64,000 nt of DNA from positions 2,852,001-2,916,000 of the forward strand of contig NZ_CP114039.1 in assembly GCF_026965535.1 (NCBI RefSeq), in the 5' to 3' direction. The position numbers and the translations under genes are program-made. This DNA is from Corallococcus sp. NCRR. Lineage in GTDB: Bacteria; Myxococcota; Myxococcia; Myxococcales; Myxococcaceae. Below the pieces are notes generated by a model that worked only from the letters and a program-made list of their open reading frames with translations, was not told where the DNA came from and did no database searches. How positions within the stretch are numbered: the first letter of the stretch is position 1; each line of letters begins with the position of its first letter. Below, one piece after another: positions 1 through 10,249 of this stretch.

Positions 1-548
1 TGGGCAACACCGTGCTGGGCGGCCGCTTCACCTCGCTGCTCAACACCGAGCTGCGCGTGAAGACCGGCCTCACCTACGGTGCGCGCTCCTCGCTGGCCCT
101 GGCCCTCCAGCCCGGCACCGTCGTCCTCACGTCCTATACCCAGACGGCTTCCACGGGCCGTGCCATCGACCTCGCACTGGACGTGCTCGCGCGCTACCGC
201 CAGGACGGCATGGACGACGCCATGCTGGCCTCCGCCAAGGCCTATGTGCTGGGGCAGTTCCCGCCGACGCTGGAGACCGGCGAGCAGCTGGCCATGAAGC
301 TGTCGGAGCTGGCCTTCTACGGCCTGGACGCACAGGACGTGAACGGGTTCGCGGATGCTGTGTCCGCGTCCACCCGCGACAGCGTGCACACCGTGCTCCA
401 GCGCGTCCTGCCCGCCCAGGAGGACCTGACGTTCGTCCTCATTGGCAAGGCGGAGGCCCTGCGCGACGTGGCCCGCAAGTACGGTCCCGTCACGGAGATG
501 AAGATCTCCGACAAGCGCTTCGCCCCGCCGGCCGCGCCGGGCCGTTAA
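1..548 (+). CDS. M16 family metallopeptidase, C-terminal part (5' end outside window)
   Basis: The reading frame is open from base 3 and runs to a TAA at 546-548, so only the last ~181 codons are present. The fragment begins with [18 protein letters not shown] and [12 protein letters not shown]. This is the signature of the inactive C-terminal domain of M16 (insulinase/pitrilysin) peptidases, where the R/Y pair contributes to substrate binding; the zinc site (HxxEH) would lie upstream, outside the window. Such proteins are usually periplasmic or outer-membrane-linked and often come as pairs of active and inactive subunits. Family assignment is firm. Whether this is the active or the inactive member of a pair cannot be told from here. 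Confidence 0.85.
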   Translation, partial: GNTVLGGRFTSLLNTELRVKTGLTYGARSSLALALQPGTVVLTSYTQTASTGRAIDLALDVLARYRQDGMDDAMLASAKAYVLGQFPPTLETGEQLAMKLSELAFYGLDAQDVNGFADAVSASTRDSVHTVLQRVLPAQEDLTFVLIGKAEALRDVARKYGPVTEMKISDKRFAPPAAPGR

Positions 549-707
549 AGGCAGAGGGAGGTGGGCGCAAACCTTGAATCGCGCCCACCGGAATTATCCC
601 CCAAAAATTAAATAGCCAGGAAATCAGACGCTTCGCGTATAGAAGGCAGCGTCTGGTTTGGGCCGGGACCGGACGGTTATTGCCATTGCCTGTCACGAAG
701 GCCCATC
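549..707. promoter_or_regulatory. AT-rich intergenic segment, likely promoter region of the lipoprotein gene
   Basis: In a window that is mostly G/C, positions 590-660 hold a clear AT-rich stretch (around AAAAATTAAATAG at 603-615, and a TATAG near 638). This is the most likely promoter for the gene starting at 708. TTGAAT near 573 could serve as a -35 box, but no -10 box at canonical spacing is convincing. Confidence 0.3.
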
Positions 708-2327
708 ATGTCCTTGCGACGTCTGTCGTTGTTGCTCGTCCCCACCTGCGCGGCCTGGCTGGGCTGCGGGGATGCCGTGCCTCCCTCCGAGGAGGTGAAC
801 CCTCCCGAAATCGCCACGGACCCCCGCGAGGGGACGGCGGTCATCATCAACGAGGACATGCCGCCGGGCTGTGGTGAGCCCGATGCGGGCACCGGCCCGG
901 TGGACACGGGCACGTCCGTGCTGGTGACGGCGGACACGCGGTTCCACTCCGCCGCCGGGGTGACGGTCGTTCCCCAGAACCTGGCCGGCAGCGACCTGGA
1001 GATATTGGTCCCCAACGGCGTCGACTTCGACCGGTACACCGGCACGCCGGTGGCCGGGGGCATGCGCTTCGACAACGTTCCGGACGGCGAGTACTTCCTG
1101 CGCTCGAACCGGCACTACTTCCTGACGCGCGAGCGCCACTTCGACCTGGGCGTCAACCGCATCGGCCGGCCGGACGCCGTCTATGTGCCTGTCACCGGGA
1201 ACCCTGTGTCGGCGGAGCTCTTCAACCTGGATCCCTGGCAGAACTACACGTCCATCTCCGAGCCGGGCACCACCGTGCAGCTCATCAGCGCGGACGTGAA
1301 CCTCTACAGCACGATGTTTCTGGAGGCCCAGACCGGTGACACGTCCATCGTCGAACCGGACGCCTCCGCGAGCTTCAGCACCGGCTACGGAGCGCCTGTC
1401 CTGGATGCGTCGAAGGGCGACCGCATCTACGTGAACCAGCTCAACTCCGTGCAGGCCGGCACGCTGCCGAGCGGCGGGACGCTGGCGTACCAGTCCGTGG
1501 TGAGCAGCGCGCACCTGCCGTCGTTCTCGTTCACGCCGGACGGCACCACCTCGCTGCCGCTGACGGCCACGTTGGCGCCCGTGACGCAGACGCCGTTCTC
1601 CATGGAATGGCGCCTGAGCGAGTTCGCCCGTTGGAGCTCGGACGCGAACCCCAGCGGCATCCTCAGCAATCCCTCGCTGTCACTGGTGCCCGCGCCGTTC
1701 GGCTACCAGCACGGCTGGGTGGGCTACCAGGGAGAGCTCTTCAACATGTGGCTGCCGCGCGGCGAGACTGGCGTCATCGCGAGCCGGCTCGCCTACGGCA
1801 ATCCCTATCCGTCCAACTGGGGCGTGGTGGGCACCGCCGGCTATGCGTTCCGGTCCGCGACGTCCGTCACCGTGGGGAGCCGGATCCACTACCCCAGCGG
1901 CAACATCTTCGTCACCGACCGGCTGGACCGCCTCATCGCCGGTCCCCTCCAGCCCTCCCTTTCGCCGCCGCGGGACCTGCGCATCGACGGCGTGGATGCC
2001 TATGTGTCGCGCGTCGTGGGCTCCAACCAGCCCGTCATCGACTGGCGGGCCCCCGTCATGGGCACGCCCCGGCACTACACCGTGTCCGTCATCCAGCTGA
2101 TTGGCACCTACACGGTGGCCAACCCGACGTTCCGCTTCTACGTGCCCGGCGACCGGACCCAGGTCCGCCTGCCGCCGGGCCTGCTGCTGCCCGGGACGAC
2201 CTACTATGTGCGCGTGGCGGCGGACGGCTCGCCGAACTACGAGCCCTCGCGTGCCCCGTACGTCACCGCGGAGCTGCTGCCCACCGTCACCGCGGACACG
2301 TTCAGCGCCGTCTTCACCACGCCGTAG
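708..2327 (+). CDS. surface lipoprotein with C-terminal fibronectin-III-like region, function unknown
   Basis: 539 aa. The N-terminus (MSLRRLSLLLVPTCAAWLGCGD) is a lipoprotein signal peptide with lipobox LGC, so the protein is probably anchored in the outer membrane. The next ~60 residues are Pro/Glu/Asp rich (a likely linker). The body is beta-rich with many Thr/Ser/Val-Gly stretches. Near the C-terminus, PRDLRIDGVDAYVSRV... followed by PGTTYYVRVAADGS is typical of a fibronectin type III-like beta sandwich. It stands alone, separated from the M16 gene by an AT-rich 159-bp gap, and faces the DUF1615 gene with 18 bp between the stops. No catalytic motif was recognised. Confidence 0.75.
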   Translation: MSLRRLSLLLVPTCAAWLGCGDAVPPSEEVNPPEIATDPREGTAVIINEDMPPGCGEPDAGTGPVDTGTSVLVTADTRFHSAAGVTVVPQNLAGSDLEILVPNGVDFDRYTGTPVAGGMRFDNVPDGEYFLRSNRHYFLTRERHFDLGVNRIGRPDAVYVPVTGNPVSAELFNLDPWQNYTSISEPGTTVQLISADVNLYSTMFLEAQTGDTSIVEPDASASFSTGYGAPVLDASKGDRIYVNQLNSVQAGTLPSGGTLAYQSVVSSAHLPSFSFTPDGTTSLPLTATLAPVTQTPFSMEWRLSEFARWSSDANPSGILSNPSLSLVPAPFGYQHGWVGYQGELFNMWLPRGETGVIASRLAYGNPYPSNWGVVGTAGYAFRSATSVTVGSRIHYPSGNIFVTDRLDRLIAGPLQPSLSPPRDLRIDGVDAYVSRVVGSNQPVIDWRAPVMGTPRHYTVSVIQLIGTYTVANPTFRFYVPGDRTQVRLPPGLLLPGTTYYVRVAADGSPNYEPSRAPYVTAELLPTVTADTFSAVFTTP

Positions 2328-2339
2328 CCCCGGCGTGGC

Positions 2340-2373
2340 GGCCCGCTACCGCGCAGGCTGGCGGTGGCGGGCC
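2340..2373. terminator. hairpin between convergent genes, candidate bidirectional terminator
   Basis: GGCCCGCTACCGC, an 8-base loop and GCGGTGGCGGGCC form a 13-bp stem with one G-T wobble. It sits 12 bp after the stop of the lipoprotein gene and covers the last codons and stop of the opposing DUF1615 gene. There is no T-tract, which is common in high-GC genomes. Confidence 0.45.
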
Positions 2374-3542
2374 ATGCACTGCTGGTAGCGGGCGTCCACC
2401 GACTTCGCGAACCACGCGGTGGAGCGCTGCCCGCTCAGCTTCACGCTCTTGAGCGTCACCTGGGGCAGTTGGGCGTAGGCGGGCGCCTGGCCCGTGCGGT
2501 TCGCGTACACGCGCTTCACCGCCAGGTACGTGTCCGTCTTCTCGAAGTCCGCCGTCTTCTCCTCCTTCACGTCCCGGCGCACCCGGCGCTCGCTCAGGTC
2601 CGGCGCGTAGCGCTGACGGAAGAGGAGCAGCGCCTTGAGGCTCTGGCTGTCCTCGCCGCGCGGCTCACCGTCCTTGTCATACAACTGGAGGTCGCCGTCG
2701 GTCGCCAGGGCGACCCCGGTGAGCCGACTGACCTGGGCCTGGAGCGCCGCGTTGCGCGAGCTGTAGACGCCGCTGTTGTAGTCCGCGAAGCGGTAGAGCG
2801 GTGCGTCGTACGCGGCCTCGAAGCCCAGGAGCCGGGCGGTGCCGTAGCGCACGCCGCCCGCGCGCGTGTAGAGCGACTCGCGCACCGCCACCGGATCCGC
2901 GTCCGGGCCCGCCTTCTCCACCGCGTAGCGCACGCTGACCTGCATGGAGCCCGCGGTGGTGACGGGGTTCTGCCCCGCGAACGAGGACGGACCGAACAGC
3001 GAGCTGGCCAGGTCCGCGGCCGCGTACGCCGCCGGGTACTCCTCTTCGTAGTACGCCAGCATGTCCCGGAAGAGCCGGTCCAGGTCCCGCTCCGTGCGCA
3101 GGGTGTCCAGCCGCGCCCCGAAGGTGCGCTTCGCCCCCTTCGGCTGCGCCGCCAGGACGTCCGCCAGGAGCCGCCGCCCCAGGGGACCCAGCCGTCCCGC
3201 CGTGCCGTCCAGCTTCTGACGCACCATCTTGGGCAGCCCCGGCACCGCGGGGTCCGCCTGGAAGCCGGACTCCTGCTCGATGATGGCCAGCACCTGACAC
3301 ACCTCCGGTGCCGCGGCGGGGATCGACTCCGCGTCCAGGGCCGCCAGCACGTCGCCCGCCCAGCCCTCGCGCTCCGCCCCCTTCACCTTCGCGGGCAGCA
3401 GTCGCGCCACCTGCGCCACCGACAACGTGGGCGGCGCGGGCACCTGCGTCACCACCGGCGCGCGGGACGCGCAGGCCGTGAGCGCCAGCAGCACCCCCAC
3501 GCACAGCCCTCCAGTCCACCGGCGCCCGGCGCCCCGCGTCAT
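2346..3542 (-). CDS. DUF1615-family lipoprotein, lysozyme/lytic-transglycosylase-like
   Basis: 398 aa from the ATG at 3542. That start is preferred because AGGGGG lies 6 bases upstream and the protein then begins MTRGAGRRWTGGLCVGVLLALTAC, a compact lipoprotein signal with lipobox LTAC; longer starts at 3560 and 3596 are possible. The body matches what I recall of DUF1615. It also shows, in order, IIEQESGF, GSMQVSV and DYNSG, which resemble the three lytic-transglycosylase motifs (catalytic Glu in ESGF, G-x-MQ, and AYN-G). A periplasmic peptidoglycan-cleaving role is therefore plausible, but it is inferred from motif order only. The gene is divergent from the M4 protease gene. Confidence 0.7.
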   Translation of the reverse strand: MTRGAGRRWTGGLCVGVLLALTACASRAPVVTQVPAPPTLSVAQVARLLPAKVKGAEREGWAGDVLAALDAESIPAAAPEVCQVLAIIEQESGFQADPAVPGLPKMVRQKLDGTAGRLGPLGRRLLADVLAAQPKGAKRTFGARLDTLRTERDLDRLFRDMLAYYEEEYPAAYAAADLASSLFGPSSFAGQNPVTTAGSMQVSVRYAVEKAGPDADPVAVRESLYTRAGGVRYGTARLLGFEAAYDAPLYRFADYNSGVYSSRNAALQAQVSRLTGVALATDGDLQLYDKDGEPRGEDSQSLKALLLFRQRYAPDLSERRVRRDVKEEKTADFEKTDTYLAVKRVYANRTGQAPAYAQLPQVTLKSVKLSGQRSTAWFAKSVDARYQQCMARHRQPAR

Positions 3543-3701
3543 GTCAGCCCCCTGATTCATCCTTCCGCCCGTCTCATGAAACATTTTTTGAGACATCCCG
3601 GGGACAGGTCCGTTCCCTCGGGAGAGCCGGTGAAGAGCTGCAAAGTCGTTGAAATTTTACAGAACAGCAATTCAGGCTTTCTCTGCTTGGTCGGACGGGC
3701 T

Positions 3702-3729
3702 GGCGAAAGTAGCTAAACGTACTTTCGCC
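3702..3729. promoter_or_regulatory. perfect inverted repeat upstream of the M4 protease
   Basis: GGCGAAAGTA, an 8-base spacer, then TACTTTCGCC: perfect 10-bp arms. It lies in an AT-richer stretch between the divergent DUF1615 and M4 protease genes, 71 bp before the protease start. An operator is the simplest reading; an mRNA-leader hairpin is the alternative. The run AAAAAG that follows is on the wrong strand for an intrinsic terminator T-tract. Confidence 0.4.
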
Positions 3730-3800
3730 AAAAAGTAGTTGCTCTGATGATTTCAAGTGTGTCACGTATCATCCCGCTGTTTCTTCATGGAGGTATCGCG

Positions 3801-6020
3801 TTGGCTCATCGACTGTTGAAGACGATTGGCGCGGCCTGGCTCGGCGTGGCTCTGACGGCGTGCGGTACGCAGGGTTCCACGGGTGACGAGGCCCAGGCGC
3901 CTGAGCAGGGGCGGTCGGGCGAGGACATCCAGAGCACGCTGAACGCGCTCAACGGCGCGCAGGTGCTCGGCGTGCACGCGGACGGCATCCCGGACAGCAT
4001 CCGGGGCGAGCTGGGCCGGGTGGAGTGGACGCTGAACACGCTGGACGCGAGCCGCCAGGCCATCGCGGGCGTGGCCCCGGCGTTCCGGCTGAACGCGGAC
4101 GACATGGTGCTGCGCAAGTCGAGCACCGACGAGCAGGGCAACCAGCACCTGCGCTTCACGCAGACGAAGAACGGCCTGGAGGTCGTCGGCGGTGAGCTGG
4201 TGGTGCACGTGCGTCCGGACGGCACGGTGTTCCGCGCCAACGGCTCCGCGCGCGACGGCCTGAACGTGTCGGCGCTGCCGCGCATCGCGGCCGCTTCCGC
4301 GCGCGAGGCCGCGCTGAGCGCGACGGTGGGCACGGGCCTGGAGGCCCAGGGTGCTCCCCGCCTGGTGTACGTGCGCACCGAGGAAGGCGCGCTGCGCCTG
4401 GCGTACGAAGTGACGGTGACGGGTGAGAACGACCTGATGCCGCTGCGCGACCGCGTCTACGTGAGCGCCCAGGACGGCTCCGTCGTGCTGCGCGCCCCGC
4501 AGATCCACTCCGCGCTCAACCGCAAGGTCTACAGCGCGAACAACGGCACCAGCACCCCGGGCACGCTCAAGCGCAGCGAGGGCGGCGCGGCCACCGGTGA
4601 CTCGCATGTCGACATGAACTACGACATGCTGGGCTACACCTACAACTGCTACAAGACGCTGTTCAACCGCGACTCGCTGAACAACGCGGGCACGGCGCTC
4701 ATCAGCACGGTGCACTACAGCCGCAACTACGTGAACGCCTACTGGGACGGCACCCAGATGGTGTACGGCGACGGCGACGGCGTGAACTCCATCGAGCTGG
4801 GCAAGGACGCGGACGTCACCGTCCACGAGCTGACCCACGCCGTGACGGAGTACGAGTCCAACCTCACGTACTCCGGCCAGTCCGGCGGCCTCAACGAGGC
4901 GATGTCCGACACGTTCGGCGCCATCTGCGAGAGCTGGGCCTCCGGCACGTGGAGCACCGCGGCGGACATCTGGATGGTGGGCGAGGACGTCTGGACGCCG
5001 GGCACGGCGAACGACGCGCTCCGCTACATGGACGACCCGGCGAAGGACGGCGCGTCCAAGGACTGGGCGGCCAACGTGACGTCCGGCACGGACGTGCACT
5101 ACAGCTCTGGCGTGCCGAACCTGGCGTTCGCGCTGCTCTCCAAGGGTGGCACGCACCCGCGCGGCCGCAGCAGCATCGTCGTGCCGGCCATCGGCGTCGA
5201 GAAGGCCGGCCGCATCTGGTACAAGGCCAACACCGACATCTACACGGCGGGCACGACGTTCGCGCAGGCCAAGACCTGGACCATCCAGGCCGCCGCGGAC
5301 CTGGGCTACGACCAGGCCACGCAGGACGCGGTGAAGGCCGCCTGGGAAGCGGTGGGCGTGGGTGGCACTGTGACGCCCCCGACCTCCACCCCGCTGACCA
5401 ACGGCACGGCGGTGACCGTGGCCGACTCCACGGGCAACAACAAGTACTTCTCGCTGGTGGTCCCCTCGGGCGCCACGGCCCTGACGTTCACCATCTCCGG
5501 TGGCACGGGTGACGCGGACCTGTACGTGAAGTTCGGCTCGGTGCCGGACGCGTCCACCTACGACTGCCGTCCGTACGCCGGTGGCAACTCGGAGACGTGC
5601 ACCATCACCAACATCCAGGCGGGCACCTACTACGTGATGCTGAACGCCTACGCCACGTACTCGGGCGTGTCGCTGAAGGGCTCCTACACCACCGGCGGTG
5701 GCAGCGGCGGCAACGTGCTGCAGAACAACGTCCCGGTGACGGGCATCTCCGGCGCCTCCGGCTCGTTCACCAACGAGTGGATCACCGTGGACGTGCCGGC
5801 GAACAAGACGGTCACCATCGCCACCTCCGGCGGTACGGGTGACGGCGACCTGCACGTGAAGTTCGGCTCCTCGCCGACGACCACGTCCTACGACTGCCGT
5901 CCCTACAAGTCCGGCAACGCGGAGACGTGCACCATCACCAAGGCGACCGCGGGCAAGTACTACGTGAAGATCCGCGGCTACAGCGCCTACTCGGGCGTGA
6001 CGCTCAAGGCGAGCTGGTAG
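3801..6020 (+). CDS. secreted M4 (thermolysin-like) metalloprotease with two PPC domains
   Basis: 739 aa from TTG at 3801. GGAGG lies 7 bases upstream, and this start gives an ideal lipoprotein signal (AHRLLKTIGAAWLGVALTAC); the upstream ATG at 3747 would add 18 residues that do not look like a leader. Order: FTP/PepSY-type propeptide (~40-230), M4 catalytic domain with HELTH (H342/H346) and the third zinc ligand in GGLNEAMSD, then two bacterial pre-peptidase C-terminal (PPC) beta domains (~535-630 and ~637-739). The PPC domains share GTGD(A/G)DL(Y/H)VKFG and YDCRPY. Role: an extracellular neutral protease secreted as a zymogen, as expected of a predatory bacterium. The Cys of the lipobox could mean surface anchoring before processing. 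Two hairpins follow the stop. Confidence 0.93.
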   Translation: MAHRLLKTIGAAWLGVALTACGTQGSTGDEAQAPEQGRSGEDIQSTLNALNGAQVLGVHADGIPDSIRGELGRVEWTLNTLDASRQAIAGVAPAFRLNADDMVLRKSSTDEQGNQHLRFTQTKNGLEVVGGELVVHVRPDGTVFRANGSARDGLNVSALPRIAAASAREAALSATVGTGLEAQGAPRLVYVRTEEGALRLAYEVTVTGENDLMPLRDRVYVSAQDGSVVLRAPQIHSALNRKVYSANNGTSTPGTLKRSEGGAATGDSHVDMNYDMLGYTYNCYKTLFNRDSLNNAGTALISTVHYSRNYVNAYWDGTQMVYGDGDGVNSIELGKDADVTVHELTHAVTEYESNLTYSGQSGGLNEAMSDTFGAICESWASGTWSTAADIWMVGEDVWTPGTANDALRYMDDPAKDGASKDWAANVTSGTDVHYSSGVPNLAFALLSKGGTHPRGRSSIVVPAIGVEKAGRIWYKANTDIYTAGTTFAQAKTWTIQAAADLGYDQATQDAVKAAWEAVGVGGTVTPPTSTPLTNGTAVTVADSTGNNKYFSLVVPSGATALTFTISGGTGDADLYVKFGSVPDASTYDCRPYAGGNSETCTITNIQAGTYYVMLNAYATYSGVSLKGSYTTGGGSGGNVLQNNVPVTGISGASGSFTNEWITVDVPANKTVTIATSGGTGDGDLHVKFGSSPTTTSYDCRPYKSGNAETCTITKATAGKYYVKIRGYSAYSGVTLKASW

Positions 6021-6040
6021 TCGCATCCGCATCCATCCCG

Positions 6041-6062
6041 GCTCCCTTCGCGTGAAGGGAGC
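6041..6062. terminator. intrinsic-type hairpin after the M4 protease gene
   Basis: GCTCCCTTC, loop GCGT, GAAGGGAGC: a perfect 9-bp stem 20 bases after the stop at 6020. It lies between convergent genes. Confidence 0.6.
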
Positions 6063-6078
6063 GCGGGACGAAGACAGG

Positions 6079-6109
6079 CACCCGGGGAGCCCTCAAGGCT
6101 TCCCGGGTG
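6079..6109. terminator. second hairpin between the convergent M4 protease and lipoprotein genes
   Basis: CACCCGGGGAGCC, loop CTCAA, GGCTTCCCGGGTG: a 13-bp stem with one G-T wobble, followed by TCGTCGTTTC. It could serve either convergent transcript. Confidence 0.65.
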
Positions 6110-6142
6110 TCGTCGTTTCAGGTGTTGGAAGGAGCGAGCGGG

Positions 6143-6973
6143 CTAGCGCCGCACCTGCACGTCGCGCGCGACGGTGCGGCCGCCCATGAGGACGAACTGG
6201 GCGCGCACCGGGGTGCCCTCCTGGATTTCCTTGAGGGGCACGCGCTGGCCCTGGCGCAGGCCGCGGCTGCGCTGGTCGAGCTGGAGCTCGTAGACGGTGC
6301 CTTCACCGTCGCGCACGTGCAGGGTGTTCCTGCCCACGCGCGTCACCCGGCCGCTCACCGTGCTGGACGCGATGATGACCTGCTCCAGCGGACGGTTGGC
6401 GGAGGTGTCCGTCACCGCCGCCTGCGCCGCCTTGGCCGCGCCCTCGTACCAGGACTCGTCGTCACTGGCCTGCACGGCCTGGGCGCCAATCATCACGCGG
6501 CCCTCGGCGGGCGCCTGCGTTACGGGCGCGCCGTCCGGGGTGGCCTGGGCCTGCCGCCGGGCGTTCGCGTTCGCCGGGGCGGCCTGCGGGGGCCGCTGCT
6601 GCGCATTCGCCTGTGGGGCATTCGGGTTCGCCTGGGTGTCCTGGCGGGCCGGAGCCCGCGCCGTGGTGCCCTGCGCGGGTTCATTGACGCGGGGGCCTGG
6701 CAGCGGCCGGGCACCGGGCGGAGGCGGCGCCGTGTCTGGAGGCACCCGCGCGTTCGCCGTGGGCAGCGCGTCGCCGCTGGGGGCGCGGTCGCCGTCCACC
6801 GTGTTTTGCGCCAGCGCGGGCGTGGCCGGCACCAGCAGTCCGCCGCTCGCGGAGTCCCGGGACTGCATCGTCGCCGGGGCCGTTGGCACCGCGTCCACGG
6901 TGTCATGCTGCTGACAGCCGGAAGCGAGCGAGCACAGCCCCACCATCCCCAACCACATCCAACGTCCACCCAT
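6143..6973 (-). CDS. lipoprotein with long Ala/Pro/Gln linker and C-terminal DUF5666-like beta domain
   Basis: 276 aa from the ATG at 6973. The start is chosen because it gives MGGRWMWLGMVGLCSLASGC, a lipoprotein leader with lipobox ASGC, preceded by GGGAGG. Roughly residues 25-150 are low-complexity (Asn, Ala, Pro, Gln, Arg). The C-terminal ~75 residues (VSGRVTRVGRNTLHVRDGEG ... IQEGTPVRAQFVLMGGR) resemble the small DUF5666/SH3-like beta domain. A related C-terminus (ISGDV...IQEGAQVRASY) is found in the gene at the right end of the window (63243). Function unknown; probably an envelope protein. Confidence 0.7.
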   Translation of the reverse strand: MGGRWMWLGMVGLCSLASGCQQHDTVDAVPTAPATMQSRDSASGGLLVPATPALAQNTVDGDRAPSGDALPTANARVPPDTAPPPPGARPLPGPRVNEPAQGTTARAPARQDTQANPNAPQANAQQRPPQAAPANANARRQAQATPDGAPVTQAPAEGRVMIGAQAVQASDDESWYEGAAKAAQAAVTDTSANRPLEQVIIASSTVSGRVTRVGRNTLHVRDGEGTVYELQLDQRSRGLRQGQRVPLKEIQEGTPVRAQFVLMGGRTVARDVQVRR

Positions 6974-7067
6974 CCGCCAACCCTCCCGCAGGCGAACCTG
7001 CGGACGACCCCCTGCCGTTGCAAGCGTCCAACGTGCGGCGGGGTGTTGGCTTCTGGATGGCGGAGGC

Positions 7068-7877
7068 CTATGCGGGGAACGTGGCGGCCACGGCGCGCAC
7101 GTGCTCGCGCACCAGCGCCCTGGCGGCGAGCAGCTCCGCCGCGTCCGAGGGCGTGTAGCCCAGGCACAGCACCACGTCGTCCTCGGGGGCGGCGCGCGTG
7201 CCCAGCGCCGCGTAGTCGAGCGAGCGCGGGGTGGGTTCACCTTCCGCGTCATGGATGAAGCGGCCGAACACGGTGGCCTGTCCGTCGCGGCCGGGCGCCG
7301 TCTCCTTCAGGGCGAAGAGGCGGCGCACGGCGGCGAGCGACTCGGGGCACTCGCGCAGGCGGTCCGGGGACGCGGGGCCTCCCAGCTCCCACTCGAGGAG
7401 CTTCAGGCAGCCGCGCACGAACTCCACGTCGGTGATGACGAGCCCGTACAGGTACCAGTCCGCGCACGCGGCCTGGACCAGGCGCGCCTGGGCGTCGGTG
7501 AGCCAGCCGAAGGACGGACAGGTGAACGTCTCACAGATGGTGGCGCGGTAGACGCCGCAGTCGCGCAGGTCCGTGCCTCCCGTCACCAGCGGGTGGCCCA
7601 GGCAGCCCACGCGCTGGTGCTCCGCGTCCAGGAAGCCCAGCAGGGGACACACCCGCACGATGGGGAAGAGCGCGGGGGCGTTCCGGTTCGCGGTGAGCTC
7701 TCGCGCGGCCTCGGCGTAGGCCTCGGGCGTGTGGGGCGTGCGGGAGAGCCGCTCCGTCTGCGTGGTGAGCCTGCGGGTCAGCGCCGCGCGCGAGTGGTCC
7801 CGGAAGTTGTAGAGGCCGCAGCAGGCGCCGCATGACGCGCCCGCGCCGGGCTGGCACAGGTGGAAGGAGACGGACAT
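7068..7877 (-). CDS. cysteine-cluster protein, function unknown
   Basis: 269 aa. The N-terminus has [14 protein letters not shown]; further Cys residues occur in RVCPLLG, VGCLGHP, RDCGVY and [11 protein letters not shown]. The CxxCC start plus distal Cys residues resembles the YkgJ-type putative metal/Fe-S cluster family (compare 41650-42168), but it is longer and I cannot name it. Its ATG is one base after the TGA of the upstream acyl-CoA dehydrogenase gene (TGACATG), so translation is probably coupled and the two proteins may share a pathway. No signal peptide is evident. Confidence 0.6.
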   Translation of the reverse strand: MSVSFHLCQPGAGASCGACCGLYNFRDHSRAALTRRLTTQTERLSRTPHTPEAYAEAARELTANRNAPALFPIVRVCPLLGFLDAEHQRVGCLGHPLVTGGTDLRDCGVYRATICETFTCPSFGWLTDAQARLVQAACADWYLYGLVITDVEFVRGCLKLLEWELGGPASPDRLRECPESLAAVRRLFALKETAPGRDGQATVFGRFIHDAEGEPTPRSLDYAALGTRAAPEDDVVLCLGYTPSDAAELLAARALVREHVRAVAATFPA

Positions 7878-7878
7878 G

Positions 7879-9690
<1,812 letters not shown>

Positions 9691-9701
9691 GCCCTGGTTC
9701 C

Positions 9702-9857
9702 CTACCAGGACGCGATGGGGTCGTCGAAGTCGTCGTGCGGCGGGCGCTCACCTCCGGACGCGGGGGGCGCGGCGTCCGGGCGCGGGGCGGGCGGGGGCTT
9801 GGGCTTCCAGGGAGGGGTTGGGGGGCTGGGGCGTTGGATGCCGGTGGTGTCTGGCAT
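9702..9857 (-). CDS. small proline-rich protein (51 aa)
   Basis: ATG at 9857 is preceded by GGAGGTG with 5 bases to the start, one of the better ribosome binding sites in the region. The 51-aa product is mostly Pro/Lys/Arg/Ala up to [12 protein letters not shown] and ends DDPIASW. The strong RBS and codon-position GC bias support real coding, although proline codons in GC-rich DNA can mimic it. It lies upstream of the acyl-CoA dehydrogenase, 11 bp apart, so the two are probably cotranscribed. Function unknown. Confidence 0.5.
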   Translation of the reverse strand: MPDTTGIQRPSPPTPPWKPKPPPAPRPDAAPPASGGERPPHDDFDDPIASW

Positions 9858-10052
9858 TGGCGCACCTCCATGTGGGGTGTCGCGGCTCTCTGGCAAAGGT
9901 GCGTCCCATGTCTGTCCATTGCCAGGCGGGGGGCCCCGGGGTCGCGGACGCGGGTTAGGGGCGGACAGGGAGACAAGGTCCCGCAGGGCGTGTCGGCCCG
10001 GGCCTGCGGGAGGGGCGGGCGCGACGCACCGTTGGAGGTGGAGGTGGTTCAG

Positions 10053-10223
10053 ATGCTCATCGTCGGCGCGTTGGTGGTGGGAATCCTGGTGATGATGCTG
10101 GTGATAGGTGGGGTCATCGTGGGGGGATTGCTCGCGCACAAGAACGCGCGCGAGGACGACGCGCGGTGGGCCAGGGAGGACGCGGAGCGCGCGGCATCAC
10201 GTCGCGAGCCCCTGCACGCGTGA
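10053..10223 (+). CDS. small single-pass membrane protein (56 aa)
   Basis: An ATG at 10053 follows GGAGGTGGAGGTGG. The product is one hydrophobic helix (IVGALVVGILVMMLVIGGVI, about residues 3-27) followed by a charged, Arg/Asp/Glu-rich tail of ~28 residues. The topology suggests a cytoplasmic C-terminus. Type of protein unknown. It is the first of three same-strand genes leading into the JAMM lipoprotein pair, 26 bp upstream of the next start. Confidence 0.6.
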   Translation: MLIVGALVVGILVMMLVIGGVIVGGLLAHKNAREDDARWAREDAERAASRREPLHA

Positions 10224-10249
10224 AAGCGTGAGGTGCTTTCCTCGCGTGG

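Noticed and set aside
3762..6032. Long open frame (>750 codons) opposite the M4 protease gene
   Set aside because: It is the antisense shadow of a gene with clear metalloprotease motifs; its Arg/His/Val-rich product has no domain and arises from GC-rich third positions.
9805..9835. G-rich run on the + strand (candidate G-quadruplex)
   Set aside because: It is the complement of Pro codons of the small proline-rich gene, so the composition is explained by coding.
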